A program made the translations under genes and the position numbers. This document shows, in pieces, positions 32,517 to 40,690 of a stretch of 46,800 nt of DNA; the first letter of the stretch is position 1; every line of letters starts with the position of its first letter. Under the pieces are notes generated by a model. That model did no database searches, had not been told where the DNA came from, and saw nothing but the letters and a program-made list of their open reading frames with translations. The DNA lies in NCBI GenBank assembly GCA_016214055.1, contig JACRPE010000019.1:1-46800 (forward strand), given 5' to 3'. This DNA is from Candidatus Roizmanbacteria bacterium (GTDB taxonomy: Bacteria > Patescibacteriota > Microgenomatia > UBA1406 > GWC2-37-13).

Positions 32517-33914
32517 TTATCCCACACTTCCGGACATTTCTAAATTGATTAAACGGTTTAATTCAATAGAATACTCGAGGGGAATCTCTTTCACAACCGG
32601 GCTGATAAACCCGTTCACCAGAAGACCTTCTGCGTCAGGCTTACTTATACCGCGAGATTGTAAATAAAATAATTTTTCCTCACCGATCCTCTCAACAGTT
32701 GCCTCATGTTGGACCTCCACATCCTGTTCTTTGATGCGCATGGTGGGATAGGTATCAGACCGGGAATCAGGATCCAGGAGGAGTGCGTCGCATGAAACAT
32801 AGGATGAGGAATTTTTTGCTCCCGGCATAATTTGTACGAGTCCCCGGTATGAAGTCCGTCCTCCGTCTTTGGCAATGGATTTTGAGATTATCCGCGAAGA
32901 AGTGTTCGGCGCAAAATGAATCATCTTTGCCCCGGCATCCTGGTGCTGATCTTTTCCTGAATACGCAATGGAAAGCACCTCACCGCGCGCTCGCTCACCT
33001 TTCAAATAGACGGCAGGATATTTCATGGTTACCTGGCTTCCTAAGTTGCAGTCAACCCATTCCATGATGGCGTCTTCCTCGGCAACCGCCCGCTTAGTTA
33101 CCAGATTAAAAACATTTTTGCTCCAGTTTTGGACCGTGGTATATCTCACTCGTGCATTTTTCTTCACAAAAATTTCCACAACCGCACTGTGTAGAGAACT
33201 TTTGGTATAGATGGGTGCGGTACATCCCTCGATGTAATGGACGTAAGATCCCTCCTCGGCGATTATCAGTGTTCTTTCAAACTGGCCGAAACGCTCCGCA
33301 TTCATACGGAAATATGCCTGAAGAGGAAGGTTTACTTTCACTCCGCGAGGGATGTAAACGAATGACCCCCCCGACCAAACCGAGGAATTCAATGCCGCAA
33401 ATTTATTGTCAGTATAGGGAATAAGGGTTCCGAAATACTGTTTCACCAGTTCCGGGTGCTTGCGCAACCCCGTGTCCATATCACAAAAAATAACCCCTTT
33501 TTTATCCAGCTCCTTGTGTATGCTCTCATATACCACTTCCGATTCATATTGAGCACTCACTCCGCTTAAGAATTTTTTTTCCGCCTCCGGCACCCCTATG
33601 CGGTCATACGTATTTTTAATTTCATCAGGAAGTTCTTCCCAGGTTCCCACCTGTTTGTCAGTGGCGCGGATAAAATAAGTTATGTCATCAAAATTTATTT
33701 TGGAAAGGTCACCTCCCCATGGGGGCATTTTCTTTGAGAGGAAGTAATGATATGCCTTTACCCGATAGTCCAACATCCACTTGGGTTCTGATTTGAGTCC
33801 GGAAATCGCCCGTACGATGTCCTCGGATAAACCTTTTTTTGCCGTGAATACATTCTTCTGGGGCATGGAGAACCCATACTTATACTCAAACTCAAGAGTG
33901 TTGTCTTTTGCCAT
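32517..33914 (-). CDS. sufB: SufB Fe-S scaffold subunit
   Basis: A 465-residue full-length SufB, core of the SufBCD assembly complex. Recognisable segments are GGSFVYIPRGVKVNLPLQAYFRMN near 180, EGCTAPIYTKSSLHSAVVEIFVKKNARVRYTTVQNWSKNVFNLVTKR near 230-275, and the C-terminal HEATVERIGEEKLFYLQSRGISKPDAEGLLVNGFI. It begins eight bases after sufC. Confidence 0.96.
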   Translation of the reverse strand: MAKDNTLEFEYKYGFSMPQKNVFTAKKGLSEDIVRAISGLKSEPKWMLDYRVKAYHYFLSKKMPPWGGDLSKINFDDITYFIRATDKQVGTWEELPDEIKNTYDRIGVPEAEKKFLSGVSAQYESEVVYESIHKELDKKGVIFCDMDTGLRKHPELVKQYFGTLIPYTDNKFAALNSSVWSGGSFVYIPRGVKVNLPLQAYFRMNAERFGQFERTLIIAEEGSYVHYIEGCTAPIYTKSSLHSAVVEIFVKKNARVRYTTVQNWSKNVFNLVTKRAVAEEDAIMEWVDCNLGSQVTMKYPAVYLKGERARGEVLSIAYSGKDQHQDAGAKMIHFAPNTSSRIISKSIAKDGGRTSYRGLVQIMPGAKNSSSYVSCDALLLDPDSRSDTYPTMRIKEQDVEVQHEATVERIGEEKLFYLQSRGISKPDAEGLLVNGFISPVVKEIPLEYSIELNRLINLEMSGSVG

Positions 33915-33922
33915 AAAATTGG

Positions 33923-34633
33923 TTACAAATTTTCAAATCCTTTTTCCTCAATGACGCTCAGAAGTTCTTTCCCCCCCTCCTTTACCAGACTACCGTCTTT
34001 GAGAATGAGAACTTTATCAGGAGAGATGTATTTAAGAATACGTGAATTGTGGGTTATGAAGATGATTGTTTTATTTTTCTTGAATGTTTTCATGAAAGTT
34101 GATATTGTTTTAAGTGCATCAACATCCACACCCGTATCTACCTCATCAAATATTGCAACTTTTGGATGAAGAACGGCGGCCTGGAGTACTTCAATCTTTT
34201 TGCGCTCGCCACCAGATGATCCGTCGTTCAATGATCGCTCAAGAATGTCTGACCGTATCTTTAATTTTTTAGCTTCCCGTAGCATTTCCTTTTTCAACTC
34301 ATATGCTCCTTGTTTTCCGGCAAGGGCAACACGAAGGAGTTGAAACACGGTTACTCCCTGTAAAGAAAGCGGAGATTGGAAAGAAAGAAAAATGCCGGCC
34401 TTTGCTCTCTTATCCGGCGATAAATCAGTCACGTTTTTCTTATCTAAAATAATCCTGCTCTTGCTGTCTAACGAATAGTGAGGATGCCCCATGATACAAT
34501 TTGCGAGGGTAGATTTCCCCGATCCGTTGGGACCCATGATGACATAGATGCTGTCATCTTTAAAGTTATAAGAAAAATCCTTAAGGATCGTCTTGCTTTG
34601 TACGCGTGCCGTGAGGTGTTGTATGTCAAGCAT
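33923..34633 (-). CDS. sufC: SufC ABC-type ATPase
   Basis: A 236-residue soluble ABC ATPase of the SUF complex. Walker A is MGPNGSGKSTLAN near residue 34, the signature SGGERKKIEVLQ near 144 and Walker B AIFDEVDTGVD near 164. The last has the E-V-D-T-G variant normal for SufC. It begins two bases after the regulator stop codon. Confidence 0.96.
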   Translation of the reverse strand: MLDIQHLTARVQSKTILKDFSYNFKDDSIYVIMGPNGSGKSTLANCIMGHPHYSLDSKSRIILDKKNVTDLSPDKRAKAGIFLSFQSPLSLQGVTVFQLLRVALAGKQGAYELKKEMLREAKKLKIRSDILERSLNDGSSGGERKKIEVLQAAVLHPKVAIFDEVDTGVDVDALKTISTFMKTFKKNKTIIFITHNSRILKYISPDKVLILKDGSLVKEGGKELLSVIEEKGFENL

Positions 34634-34635
34634 GG

Positions 34636-35034
34636 TTAGAATAAATCTGAAAGTTTCGTCGACTTAAGCTGTTTTAATACAATGTCATTGAGCTTTGAAC
34701 GGATGCCATGCTGATGCTGACACACTTTTTCATACTTGCAACGAGGGTGAGATTTTTTGAGACATTTTAAGAAGTCCATGTTTGTCTCGAAGATATGAAA
34801 AAAATCATAAAGCGATACGGATTCGATTGTGGGTGATAAGATATATCCACCGACCCGCCCTTCGCGGCTAATCAACAGCTTATTGCTCACGAGAGTTGCC
34901 GCTATCCGGGCTAAAAACCTCCGGGGAAGATCGGTATTCTCAATAAGCTCCGAGAGAGGAGTATAGTTTTTTTTCCTTGCCAACTGGGCTATGATGATGA
35001 GTGCGTAATCTGATTTTTTGCTTATTGTTAACAT
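34636..35034 (-). CDS. Rrf2/IscR-type iron-sulfur regulator of the suf operon
   Basis: A 132-residue Rrf2-family winged-helix regulator: MLTISKKSDYALIIIAQLARK at the N-terminus, recognition wing GRVGGYILSP near 60, and three cysteines near residues 90-105 (LKCLKKSHPRCKYEKVCQHQHG) spaced as in cluster-binding IscR. It probably senses Fe-S status and controls its own promoter and suf. A near-consensus promoter lies just upstream, with the -10 eight bases before the ATG. Confidence 0.9.
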   Translation of the reverse strand: MLTISKKSDYALIIIAQLARKKNYTPLSELIENTDLPRRFLARIAATLVSNKLLISREGRVGGYILSPTIESVSLYDFFHIFETNMDFLKCLKKSHPRCKYEKVCQHQHGIRSKLNDIVLKQLKSTKLSDLF

Positions 35035-35042
35035 ATACTCCT

Positions 35043-35071
35043 ATTGTAGTAGTTTAAGAAGTATTTTTCAA
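35043..35071 (-). promoter_or_regulatory. promoter of the suf operon
   Basis: On the minus strand, TTGAAA (35071-35066), exactly 17 bases, TACAAT (35048-35043), then eight bases to the ATG at 35034. The -35 overlaps the tsaD stop. An AGGAG lies between the -10 and the ATG, too close to the -10 to be wholly within the mRNA. Confidence 0.7.
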
Positions 35072-36117
35072 GTTGAATTTACAAGGGGGAAACGGGGAAG
35101 GCGGTCAAGTGTTTCATTGTCTTCAACAAAAATGCCTTTTTCCGCTTTGTAATAAGCGGCGACACCGATCATGGCCGCGTTATCTCCCGTTAAATAGGGA
35201 TAAGGAGGGAATAAAATAGAACCGTCGTGTTTTTTTACGAGTTTCCTGAATTTATTTCGAAGATAGGTATTGGCAATAACACCTCCCCCGACGATAATGT
35301 TTTTTATGCACGTTTGTTTTATTGCATCTTCCGTTTTTTTTATGATCGTCTCAAACACTGCCTCCTGGAATGAACTTGCGATCTCTTTAATTTTACTTAT
35401 CTTTTCTTTCTCGGGCATTATTTTTAAAAAGTAGAATAATGATGTTTTCAATCCGGAAAAAGAAAATTGCAAATTCTTACTGTGTAACATCGGACGGGGA
35501 AAATGATACTCATCAATATTCTTGACTTCCTGCGCGAGCCGTTCGATCACTGCTCCACCCGGATATCCAAACCCGAGCATGCGAGCAGCTTTATCCAGTG
35601 CTTCCCCCGCCGCATCATCTATCTTTTCACCTAATATTTCATAGGTGATGTGGCCCTTCATAAGAACGATGTCCGTATGGCTACCGGAAATGATGAGAGC
35701 TAAATAGGGAAAAGAAAAATCTCGCAATGGGTTGCCTTTACCATTCTGTACAAATGAAGAATAAATATGTCCCTCCAAATGATTCACAGGAATAATTTTT
35801 TTGTTATATTTCAGAGATAATTCTTTTGCCTTTCTCATACCCACCTCAAGCGCCATAGCAAGTCCGGGACCTTGAGTAACGGCGATATAGTCTATGAGTT
35901 GAAATGCGTGGGATCCGAGTTTACTCTTCCTCAAAGTCTCCTCAACCACAAAATCAATCCTCTCCTCATGCGCGCGCTTGGCAAGGGATGGGACAACTCC
36001 CCCCCATTTTTTATGGATGAGCACTTGGGAATAAATGACGTTTGACAATACTTTTCGCCCCTCAGTTATGGCACACGCCGTCTCGTCACAAGAAGTATCA
36101 ATGGATAGAATTACCAT
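35068..36117 (-). CDS. tsaD: TsaD, tRNA t6A37 threonylcarbamoyltransferase
   Basis: A 349-residue ASKHA-fold enzyme that moves the threonylcarbamoyl group onto A37 of ANN-decoding tRNAs. Metal-binding His pair in VNHLEGHIYSSF near residue 120, N-terminal SIDTSCDETACAI, SGSHTDIVLM near 150, and the C-terminal GGGVIANTYLR and TGDNAAMIG segments. It overlaps the TsaC-TsaE gene by seven bases, so all three functions are translated together. Confidence 0.96.
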   Translation of the reverse strand: MVILSIDTSCDETACAITEGRKVLSNVIYSQVLIHKKWGGVVPSLAKRAHEERIDFVVEETLRKSKLGSHAFQLIDYIAVTQGPGLAMALEVGMRKAKELSLKYNKKIIPVNHLEGHIYSSFVQNGKGNPLRDFSFPYLALIISGSHTDIVLMKGHITYEILGEKIDDAAGEALDKAARMLGFGYPGGAVIERLAQEVKNIDEYHFPRPMLHSKNLQFSFSGLKTSLFYFLKIMPEKEKISKIKEIASSFQEAVFETIIKKTEDAIKQTCIKNIIVGGGVIANTYLRNKFRKLVKKHDGSILFPPYPYLTGDNAAMIGVAAYYKAEKGIFVEDNETLDRLPRFPLVNST

Positions 36118-37160
36118 ATGCGAATCTCCCTCTCTTTCTCATTAATATACTTCATCCCAATATGAATAATTTCTCCTTTACTTTTTAACAAATCATAGAG
36201 CGGTCCCACTTTTTCTCCCCACTCCATAAAAAGTATATTTCCGGGTTTTATATATTCCTCGAGTCCAAGATATTTAAACTCATTGGACTCTTCGATATTA
36301 AATAAATCACAGTGAACGAGCTGCTCAACCCCCCACTTATTAATTTTGTATTCACACGAAATGACATAGGTGGGTGAGGTAATATTTTCAATATCAAAGA
36401 GTTTACCTGCTCCTTTTACAAATATCGTCTTCCCAACTCCCATATCTCCCTCAAGAATAAATACCAATGGCCTATCGGATTTTTTCTCAAGTTGTTTTTT
36501 GATGATAAACTGTGCGATTTTCTCCGTCTCCCCCGAACTTTTTGATATAAATGTCTGGGAATCTTTAATATCAACGTCGCCGTGTCTTACGATTTTAATT
36601 TCAGGAGTTGTTAAATCTATCACCGTCGAAGGTTTATTCCGAGGCAGTTTTCCGCCGTCGACGATAAGGTCTATCATGTCTTTTTTTGACTGGGGAAATT
36701 CATGAAGTAAAGTTTCCACGGAATAATGCGCGGGTCGTCCGGATAGGTTGGCGCTAGTTGCGGTGACGGGTTTTCCAAATGCCTTAACTAATTGGACAAC
36801 GGGAAAAAAGTCGGGAATGCGAACACCGAGTGTCCCTCGCTCAGACTCCAGTTGCGCTTCTGTTTTATGTTTTGATTCGAGTATGACTGTAAAAGGACCA
36901 GGCAATAATTTTTCTAGTAATGTTTGGTGCTTACCAAGAGATATATATTGATTCATCATCTCGAAATCAGAGACGAAAACTGAAATCGGTTTACCGATGG
37001 GTCTGTTTTTAAAACCGATAAGTTTTGCGACTGCATTTTTATTTGTCGAATCAACAAGAGCTCCATATACGGTATCTGATGGAAATATCACAAGACCGCC
37101 TGATTGCAGGACTTTTATACTTTCATGAATTGCGTTCTCATCAAGAGGTATTGTTCTCAT
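36111..37160 (-). CDS. TsaC-TsaE fusion, t6A tRNA modification
   Basis: A 349-residue fusion. Residues 1-195 are a Sua5/YrdC/TsaC domain that makes threonylcarbamoyl-AMP: FPSDTVYGALVD near 26, KNRPIGKPISV near 51, LPGPFTVIL near 86, TSANLSGRPAHYSVET near 135. Residues 200-349 are TsaE, the ATPase that resets TsaD: Walker A GDMGVGKT at 238-245, SPTYVISCEY near 265, HCDLFNIEE near 283, FMEWGEKV near 312. A short linker joins them and the ORF is continuous. The next gene is tsaD; TsaB is not in the window. Confidence 0.93.
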   Translation of the reverse strand: MRTIPLDENAIHESIKVLQSGGLVIFPSDTVYGALVDSTNKNAVAKLIGFKNRPIGKPISVFVSDFEMMNQYISLGKHQTLLEKLLPGPFTVILESKHKTEAQLESERGTLGVRIPDFFPVVQLVKAFGKPVTATSANLSGRPAHYSVETLLHEFPQSKKDMIDLIVDGGKLPRNKPSTVIDLTTPEIKIVRHGDVDIKDSQTFISKSSGETEKIAQFIIKKQLEKKSDRPLVFILEGDMGVGKTIFVKGAGKLFDIENITSPTYVISCEYKINKWGVEQLVHCDLFNIEESNEFKYLGLEEYIKPGNILFMEWGEKVGPLYDLLKSKGEIIHIGMKYINEKEREIRIW

Positions 37161-37166
37161 TATGTG

Positions 37167-37196
37167 TTGTCAATTCTACCAAAAATCTGCTAAAAT
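37167..37196 (+). promoter_or_regulatory. ftsH promoter
   Basis: TTGTCA (37167-37172), 18 bases, TAAAAT (37191-37196), six bases, ATG 37203. A TAGAAT on the other strand (37178-37173) twelve bases before the TsaC-TsaE start is a possible divergent -10. Confidence 0.65.
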
Positions 37197-37202
37197 GTTC
37201 CC

Positions 37203-39098
37203 ATGATAAACAAAAAAAATGGAAAAGAGGTTAAGAAAAATGACATTAAAAAGATCGCCCAGTTTAAGCTTAACTTCGATTTAAAGAACATGTTTTTTAT
37301 CTTCTTTATCGTTCTTTTTCTCTTCTTTGCCTACCAGTCTATCTCAAAAGAGGTCAAACAAGCCCTTCCTGAAAAGTCGATTACGACGGTAGTCCAGGAG
37401 ATAAAAGATCAGAAAGTGAAAAAAGTGGAGATTGTTGATAATAAAATTCTTATTTTCTATAAAGACGACACCCTCGGAGTTACTTATAAAGAAGCAAGCG
37501 ATAGTTTCTTAAAAACGGTGCGGGACGCAGGAGTCAATCCGGGAAATACTCAATTTGTGGTGAAAGATACTCAGGGATCCAATGGAATCGTGAATTTTTT
37601 GAGCAATATCATTCCCACTATTCTCATGGTTGGTTTCTTTATCTTTTTATTCCGCCAGGCCAGAGGTGCACAGGACTCCGTCTTTTCATTCGGTCAATCA
37701 AGAGCCAAACGGTTTAACAAAGATTTGCCGAAGACAACCTTTAAAGATGTGGCGGGGGTTGATGAAGCAAAAAAAGAGTTAGAAGAAATTGTTGACTTCT
37801 TAAAAAATCCCGAAAAATATAAAAAACTCGGTGCGCGGACTCCAAAGGGTGTTATGTTGGTAGGACCTGCAGGATGCGGTAAGACGCTTCTTGCCCGGGC
37901 TGTTGCGGGTGAGGCCGGTGTTCCTTTTTTCTCGATTGCCGGATCTGAGTTTATGGAAATGTTGGTCGGAATTGGGGCGGCTCGTGTTCGGGATTTGTTT
38001 GCCACTGCAAAAAAAAGTTCTCCATCAATAATTTTCATAGATGAAATTGATGCAATCGGGCGAGCTCGGTCAGTTGGCGCGATGCCCTCCCACGATGAAC
38101 GGGAACAAACACTTAATCAAATACTGGTTGAGATGGACGGATTCACATCAAGCGAGCAAACTATCGTTATTGCGGCTACAAACAGAGGAGATCTGCTGGA
38201 TACCGCACTTCTTCGCCCGGGTCGTTTCGATAGGCGCATAATTGTGGACTACCCTGATGTGGATGGACGAATAGACATTATGAAAATACATGCCGCGGGC
38301 AAGCCGTTTACCAAGGAAGTTGATTGGGACAAAGTTGCAAAAAGAACGGTCGGTTTCTCAGGAGCAGATCTGGAAAATATGTTGAATGAAGCGGCAATCT
38401 TTGCGGCACGTCATGCAAAAGTTGACATAGATATGAGCGATATTGAAGAGGCGGCTACAAAAGTAAAGATGGGGCCGGCTAAAAAACGCATCCAGTCGGA
38501 TATGGATAAAAAACTGACCGCCTATCATGAGGCGGGTCACGCAATCGTAAGTCATTTTTTACCCCACACCGATCCTGTACATCGCATCTCAATCATCTCC
38601 CGGGGTATGGCTCTCGGGTACACACTTATTCCTCCTGCAAAAGATAAATTACATGAAACAAAGACTCATCTGTTGGAAGAAATTGCCGTCATGATGGGGG
38701 GCCGGGCCGCTGAGTTGACTATTTTTAATGAGGTTACGACGGGGGCATCAAATGATTTTGACCAATCAACACGTATCGCAAAAGCTATGGTAGTTGAATA
38801 TGGTATGAGTGAACTTGGTCCCATAAACTTCGGACCCACCATGGATGTGACCGAGTGGGGAAAGACTTATTATGAGCAAAACACCGTATCCCAGGAAGTG
38901 CTGGGTAAAATTGACGGGGAGGTAAAAAAAATACTGCAGACGGGATATGAGAAAGCCGTTCAGATGATCAAGGAAAAAAAAGACATTCTGGATAAAGTTG
39001 CCCAGGAACTTCTGGTTAAAGAAAGCTTGGATCAGGAGGAATTTGAAAAGATTGTAGGCAAAAAAGAAGCGATTGCTACGCTTGCCATCCAAAGTTAA
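37203..39098 (+). CDS. ftsH: FtsH membrane-bound AAA+ zinc metalloprotease
   Basis: A 631-residue protease that extracts and degrades membrane and soluble proteins. Two membrane segments (about 29-47 and 133-151) flank a short outer domain. The AAA+ module has Walker A GPAGCGKT (221-228), Walker [12 protein letters not shown] near 276 and arginine fingers in [10 protein letters not shown]. The zinc site is HEAGH (442-446) with a third ligand in [10 protein letters not shown]. The pore loop reads MLVG, with L254 where E. coli has the aromatic Phe of the FVG motif. The N-terminal 28 residues are Lys-rich. Start fixed by the promoter spacing. Confidence 0.96.
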   Translation: MINKKNGKEVKKNDIKKIAQFKLNFDLKNMFFIFFIVLFLFFAYQSISKEVKQALPEKSITTVVQEIKDQKVKKVEIVDNKILIFYKDDTLGVTYKEASDSFLKTVRDAGVNPGNTQFVVKDTQGSNGIVNFLSNIIPTILMVGFFIFLFRQARGAQDSVFSFGQSRAKRFNKDLPKTTFKDVAGVDEAKKELEEIVDFLKNPEKYKKLGARTPKGVMLVGPAGCGKTLLARAVAGEAGVPFFSIAGSEFMEMLVGIGAARVRDLFATAKKSSPSIIFIDEIDAIGRARSVGAMPSHDEREQTLNQILVEMDGFTSSEQTIVIAATNRGDLLDTALLRPGRFDRRIIVDYPDVDGRIDIMKIHAAGKPFTKEVDWDKVAKRTVGFSGADLENMLNEAAIFAARHAKVDIDMSDIEEAATKVKMGPAKKRIQSDMDKKLTAYHEAGHAIVSHFLPHTDPVHRISIISRGMALGYTLIPPAKDKLHETKTHLLEEIAVMMGGRAAELTIFNEVTTGASNDFDQSTRIAKAMVVEYGMSELGPINFGPTMDVTEWGKTYYEQNTVSQEVLGKIDGEVKKILQTGYEKAVQMIKEKKDILDKVAQELLVKESLDQEEFEKIVGKKEAIATLAIQS

Positions 39099-39106
39099 CT
39101 TAATGT

Positions 39107-40033
39107 ATGGAAAAATTGCTTCTGGTAGACGGAAACGCCCTCATGCACCGGGCATATCATGCCCTACCTCCCTTTAAAACTTCAAAAGGGGTTCCGACTC
39201 ATGTCCTGTATGGATTTCTTTCCATGTTGTACAAGGCGGTGACCGACTTTCAACCCCAACATCTTCTCGTGTGTTTTGATACTCCCGCACCTACATTCAG
39301 AAATAAATTACTTGAGTCATATCAGGCTCAACGCCCAAAAATTGACGATGATTTTATCGTGCAAATCCCTTTTGTAAAAGGTGCCCTCGATGCCAGTCAT
39401 GTTGTACATATGGAAAAAGATGGATACGAGGCAGATGATCTGATCGGTACCATTGCTTATCATTATAAAAATAAAGGAAAGCAGGTATTTATTTTATCGG
39501 GTGATAAGGATCTTTTTCAACTCGTAGGTGAAAATATCTATGTCATATCTCCCCAAATCGGTTTTGCAAAAACAAAACTGTACTCCCCCATTGAGGTAAA
39601 AGAAAAGCTCGGTATTGAACCACGCCAAATTCCCGATTATAAAGCAATCGCCGGCGACCAATCTGATAACTACATCGGAGCAAAAGGAATTGGTCCAAAG
39701 ACTACGGTAAAACTTCTCACTCAGTACAAAACCCTCGATAATTTGCTGACCGGGATTGAGTCAATGGATGAAGGAAAAGTAAAGACTATTTTACTTGAGC
39801 ATAAAAAAGACATTATCATCGCAAAGAAATTATCAACTATTGTAACCGACGTTCCCCTGGATTTTGATATTGATCAGACTCATTTTTCCTGGTTTGGCGA
39901 AGGGCTCAAAACATATTTAACCGGTTTTGAAATGTATTCTATGATTAAGCGAATATTTGAAAGAAATCAAAGTGTAAAAAAAGTGGTGGAAGAAAAGAAG
40001 CCTGAACCAAAACCACAATTAAGCTTATTTTAA
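39107..40033 (+). CDS. stand-alone 5'-3' exonuclease with C-terminal clamp-binding motif
   Basis: 308 residues corresponding to the N-terminal 5' nuclease (FEN-like) domain of DNA polymerase I, with no polymerase domain. Metal-binding acids are in LLVDGNALMHRA, CFDTPAPTFRN, DGYEADDLIG and LSGDKDLFQLV; a helix-hairpin-helix segment is DNYIGAKGIGPKTTVKLL near 185. It would remove RNA primers and flaps. After the fold comes a Lys/Glu/Pro-rich tail ending exactly in QLSLF, the consensus beta-sliding-clamp-binding pentapeptide. It follows ftsH by eight bases. Confidence 0.92.
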   Translation: MEKLLLVDGNALMHRAYHALPPFKTSKGVPTHVLYGFLSMLYKAVTDFQPQHLLVCFDTPAPTFRNKLLESYQAQRPKIDDDFIVQIPFVKGALDASHVVHMEKDGYEADDLIGTIAYHYKNKGKQVFILSGDKDLFQLVGENIYVISPQIGFAKTKLYSPIEVKEKLGIEPRQIPDYKAIAGDQSDNYIGAKGIGPKTTVKLLTQYKTLDNLLTGIESMDEGKVKTILLEHKKDIIIAKKLSTIVTDVPLDFDIDQTHFSWFGEGLKTYLTGFEMYSMIKRIFERNQSVKKVVEEKKPEPKPQLSLF

Positions 40034-40034
40034 A

Positions 40035-40418
40035 ATGATTATAACCCCCGACCTTAAACAAAATATCTTTTACGCGCTTTTTTTTACTATTACTCATAAC
40101 GCCCTTGCCTTGTTTTATTTTTGTGGAATGCTTGTTGCTATAGGACTTTCCCTCTATAGACCTTCTCGTAAGTCGATCTTTCTTCTTCTTGGATTTAGTC
40201 TTTTATTATTTGGATTTGAATACAATAAACACATTCTCGAAGGACTCAGGGAACAAACGTTGAATGCGCTCATCACTATACAAGAACATAATAAAGTAAG
40301 AAGAATAATAAACATTATTACCCTTAAACTTCTCCCCTTCTTTCTCCCCGTAGCAGGATGGGGTTTAGTCCTCCTATCAGGCTTCTTGTTTTTCAAAGAA
40401 CAAAAACGTAAAAATTGA
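40035..40418 (+). CDS. small membrane protein, unknown
   Basis: 127 residues, not recognised. Three to four hydrophobic stretches (about 10-40, 45-62, 98-120) predict a small integral membrane protein, with a charged amphipathic segment (EYNKHILEGLREQTLNALITIQEHNKVRR) in the middle and a Lys-rich end. It begins one base after the exonuclease stop, so it is probably co-transcribed with it. Confidence 0.65.
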   Translation: MIITPDLKQNIFYALFFTITHNALALFYFCGMLVAIGLSLYRPSRKSIFLLLGFSLLLFGFEYNKHILEGLREQTLNALITIQEHNKVRRIINIITLKLLPFFLPVAGWGLVLLSGFLFFKEQKRKN

Positions 40419-40443
40419 CTTAATACTCCCAATTTGATAGAAT
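40415..40443 (+). promoter_or_regulatory. promoter of the glmS leader transcript
   Basis: TTGACT (40415-40420), exactly 17 bases, TAGAAT (40438-40443). Predicted start near 40450, giving a leader of about 240 bases before glmS. The -35 overlaps the stop codon of the preceding gene. Confidence 0.7.
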
Positions 40444-40449
40444 TTAATA

Positions 40450-40690
40450 GCTCAGATTGAAGATTTATAAAGAAGAGCGTGTGGGCCTCCGAATCGGAGG
40501 CTTACGAGGAGAGGGCCCTCCGAATCGGAGGGAATCGGAAACAATTCACCAAAATTGTATATCTACGGAAACCCTCAAGGCACAGCTGTTGTCTTGAATA
40601 TGTTTTTTAAACCCCTGCAGTAATGCGGGACCAAAGAAAACATAAAACAGTTCTTCATCCCGAGCTCCATTATTATTTTTATACATATTT
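40450..40690 (+). promoter_or_regulatory. structured 5' leader of glmS, class unknown
   Basis: Contains two nearly identical palindromes, GCCTCCGAATCGGAGGC (40485-40501) and CCCTCCGAATCGGAGGG (40516-40532), then GAATCGGA again, a weaker AAGGCA/TTGTCTT hairpin (about 40578-40596), and a CCC..GCA/TGC.GGG hairpin near 40612-40631. It does not show the conserved core of the glmS ribozyme, nor of RNase P, tmRNA, SRP RNA or a T-box. It may be a riboswitch-like leader or a separate small RNA. A possible secondary -10 (TATACA) lies near the ATG. Confidence 0.45.

Noticed and set aside
37185-37196. A CIRCE half-site (CTGCTAA) at the ftsH promoter, like that at lon.
   Set aside because: No matching left arm exists at the required distance, so only the -10 region resemblance remains.
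40457-40612. A 52-codon TTG-initiated open frame in the glmS leader.
   Set aside because: No Shine-Dalgarno, composition dictated by the palindromes, no recognisable protein. The RNA-structure reading is simpler.
40450-40690. glmS ribozyme, RNase P RNA, tmRNA or SRP RNA in this leader.
   Set aside because: None of the conserved core segments of these RNAs could be found by eye.
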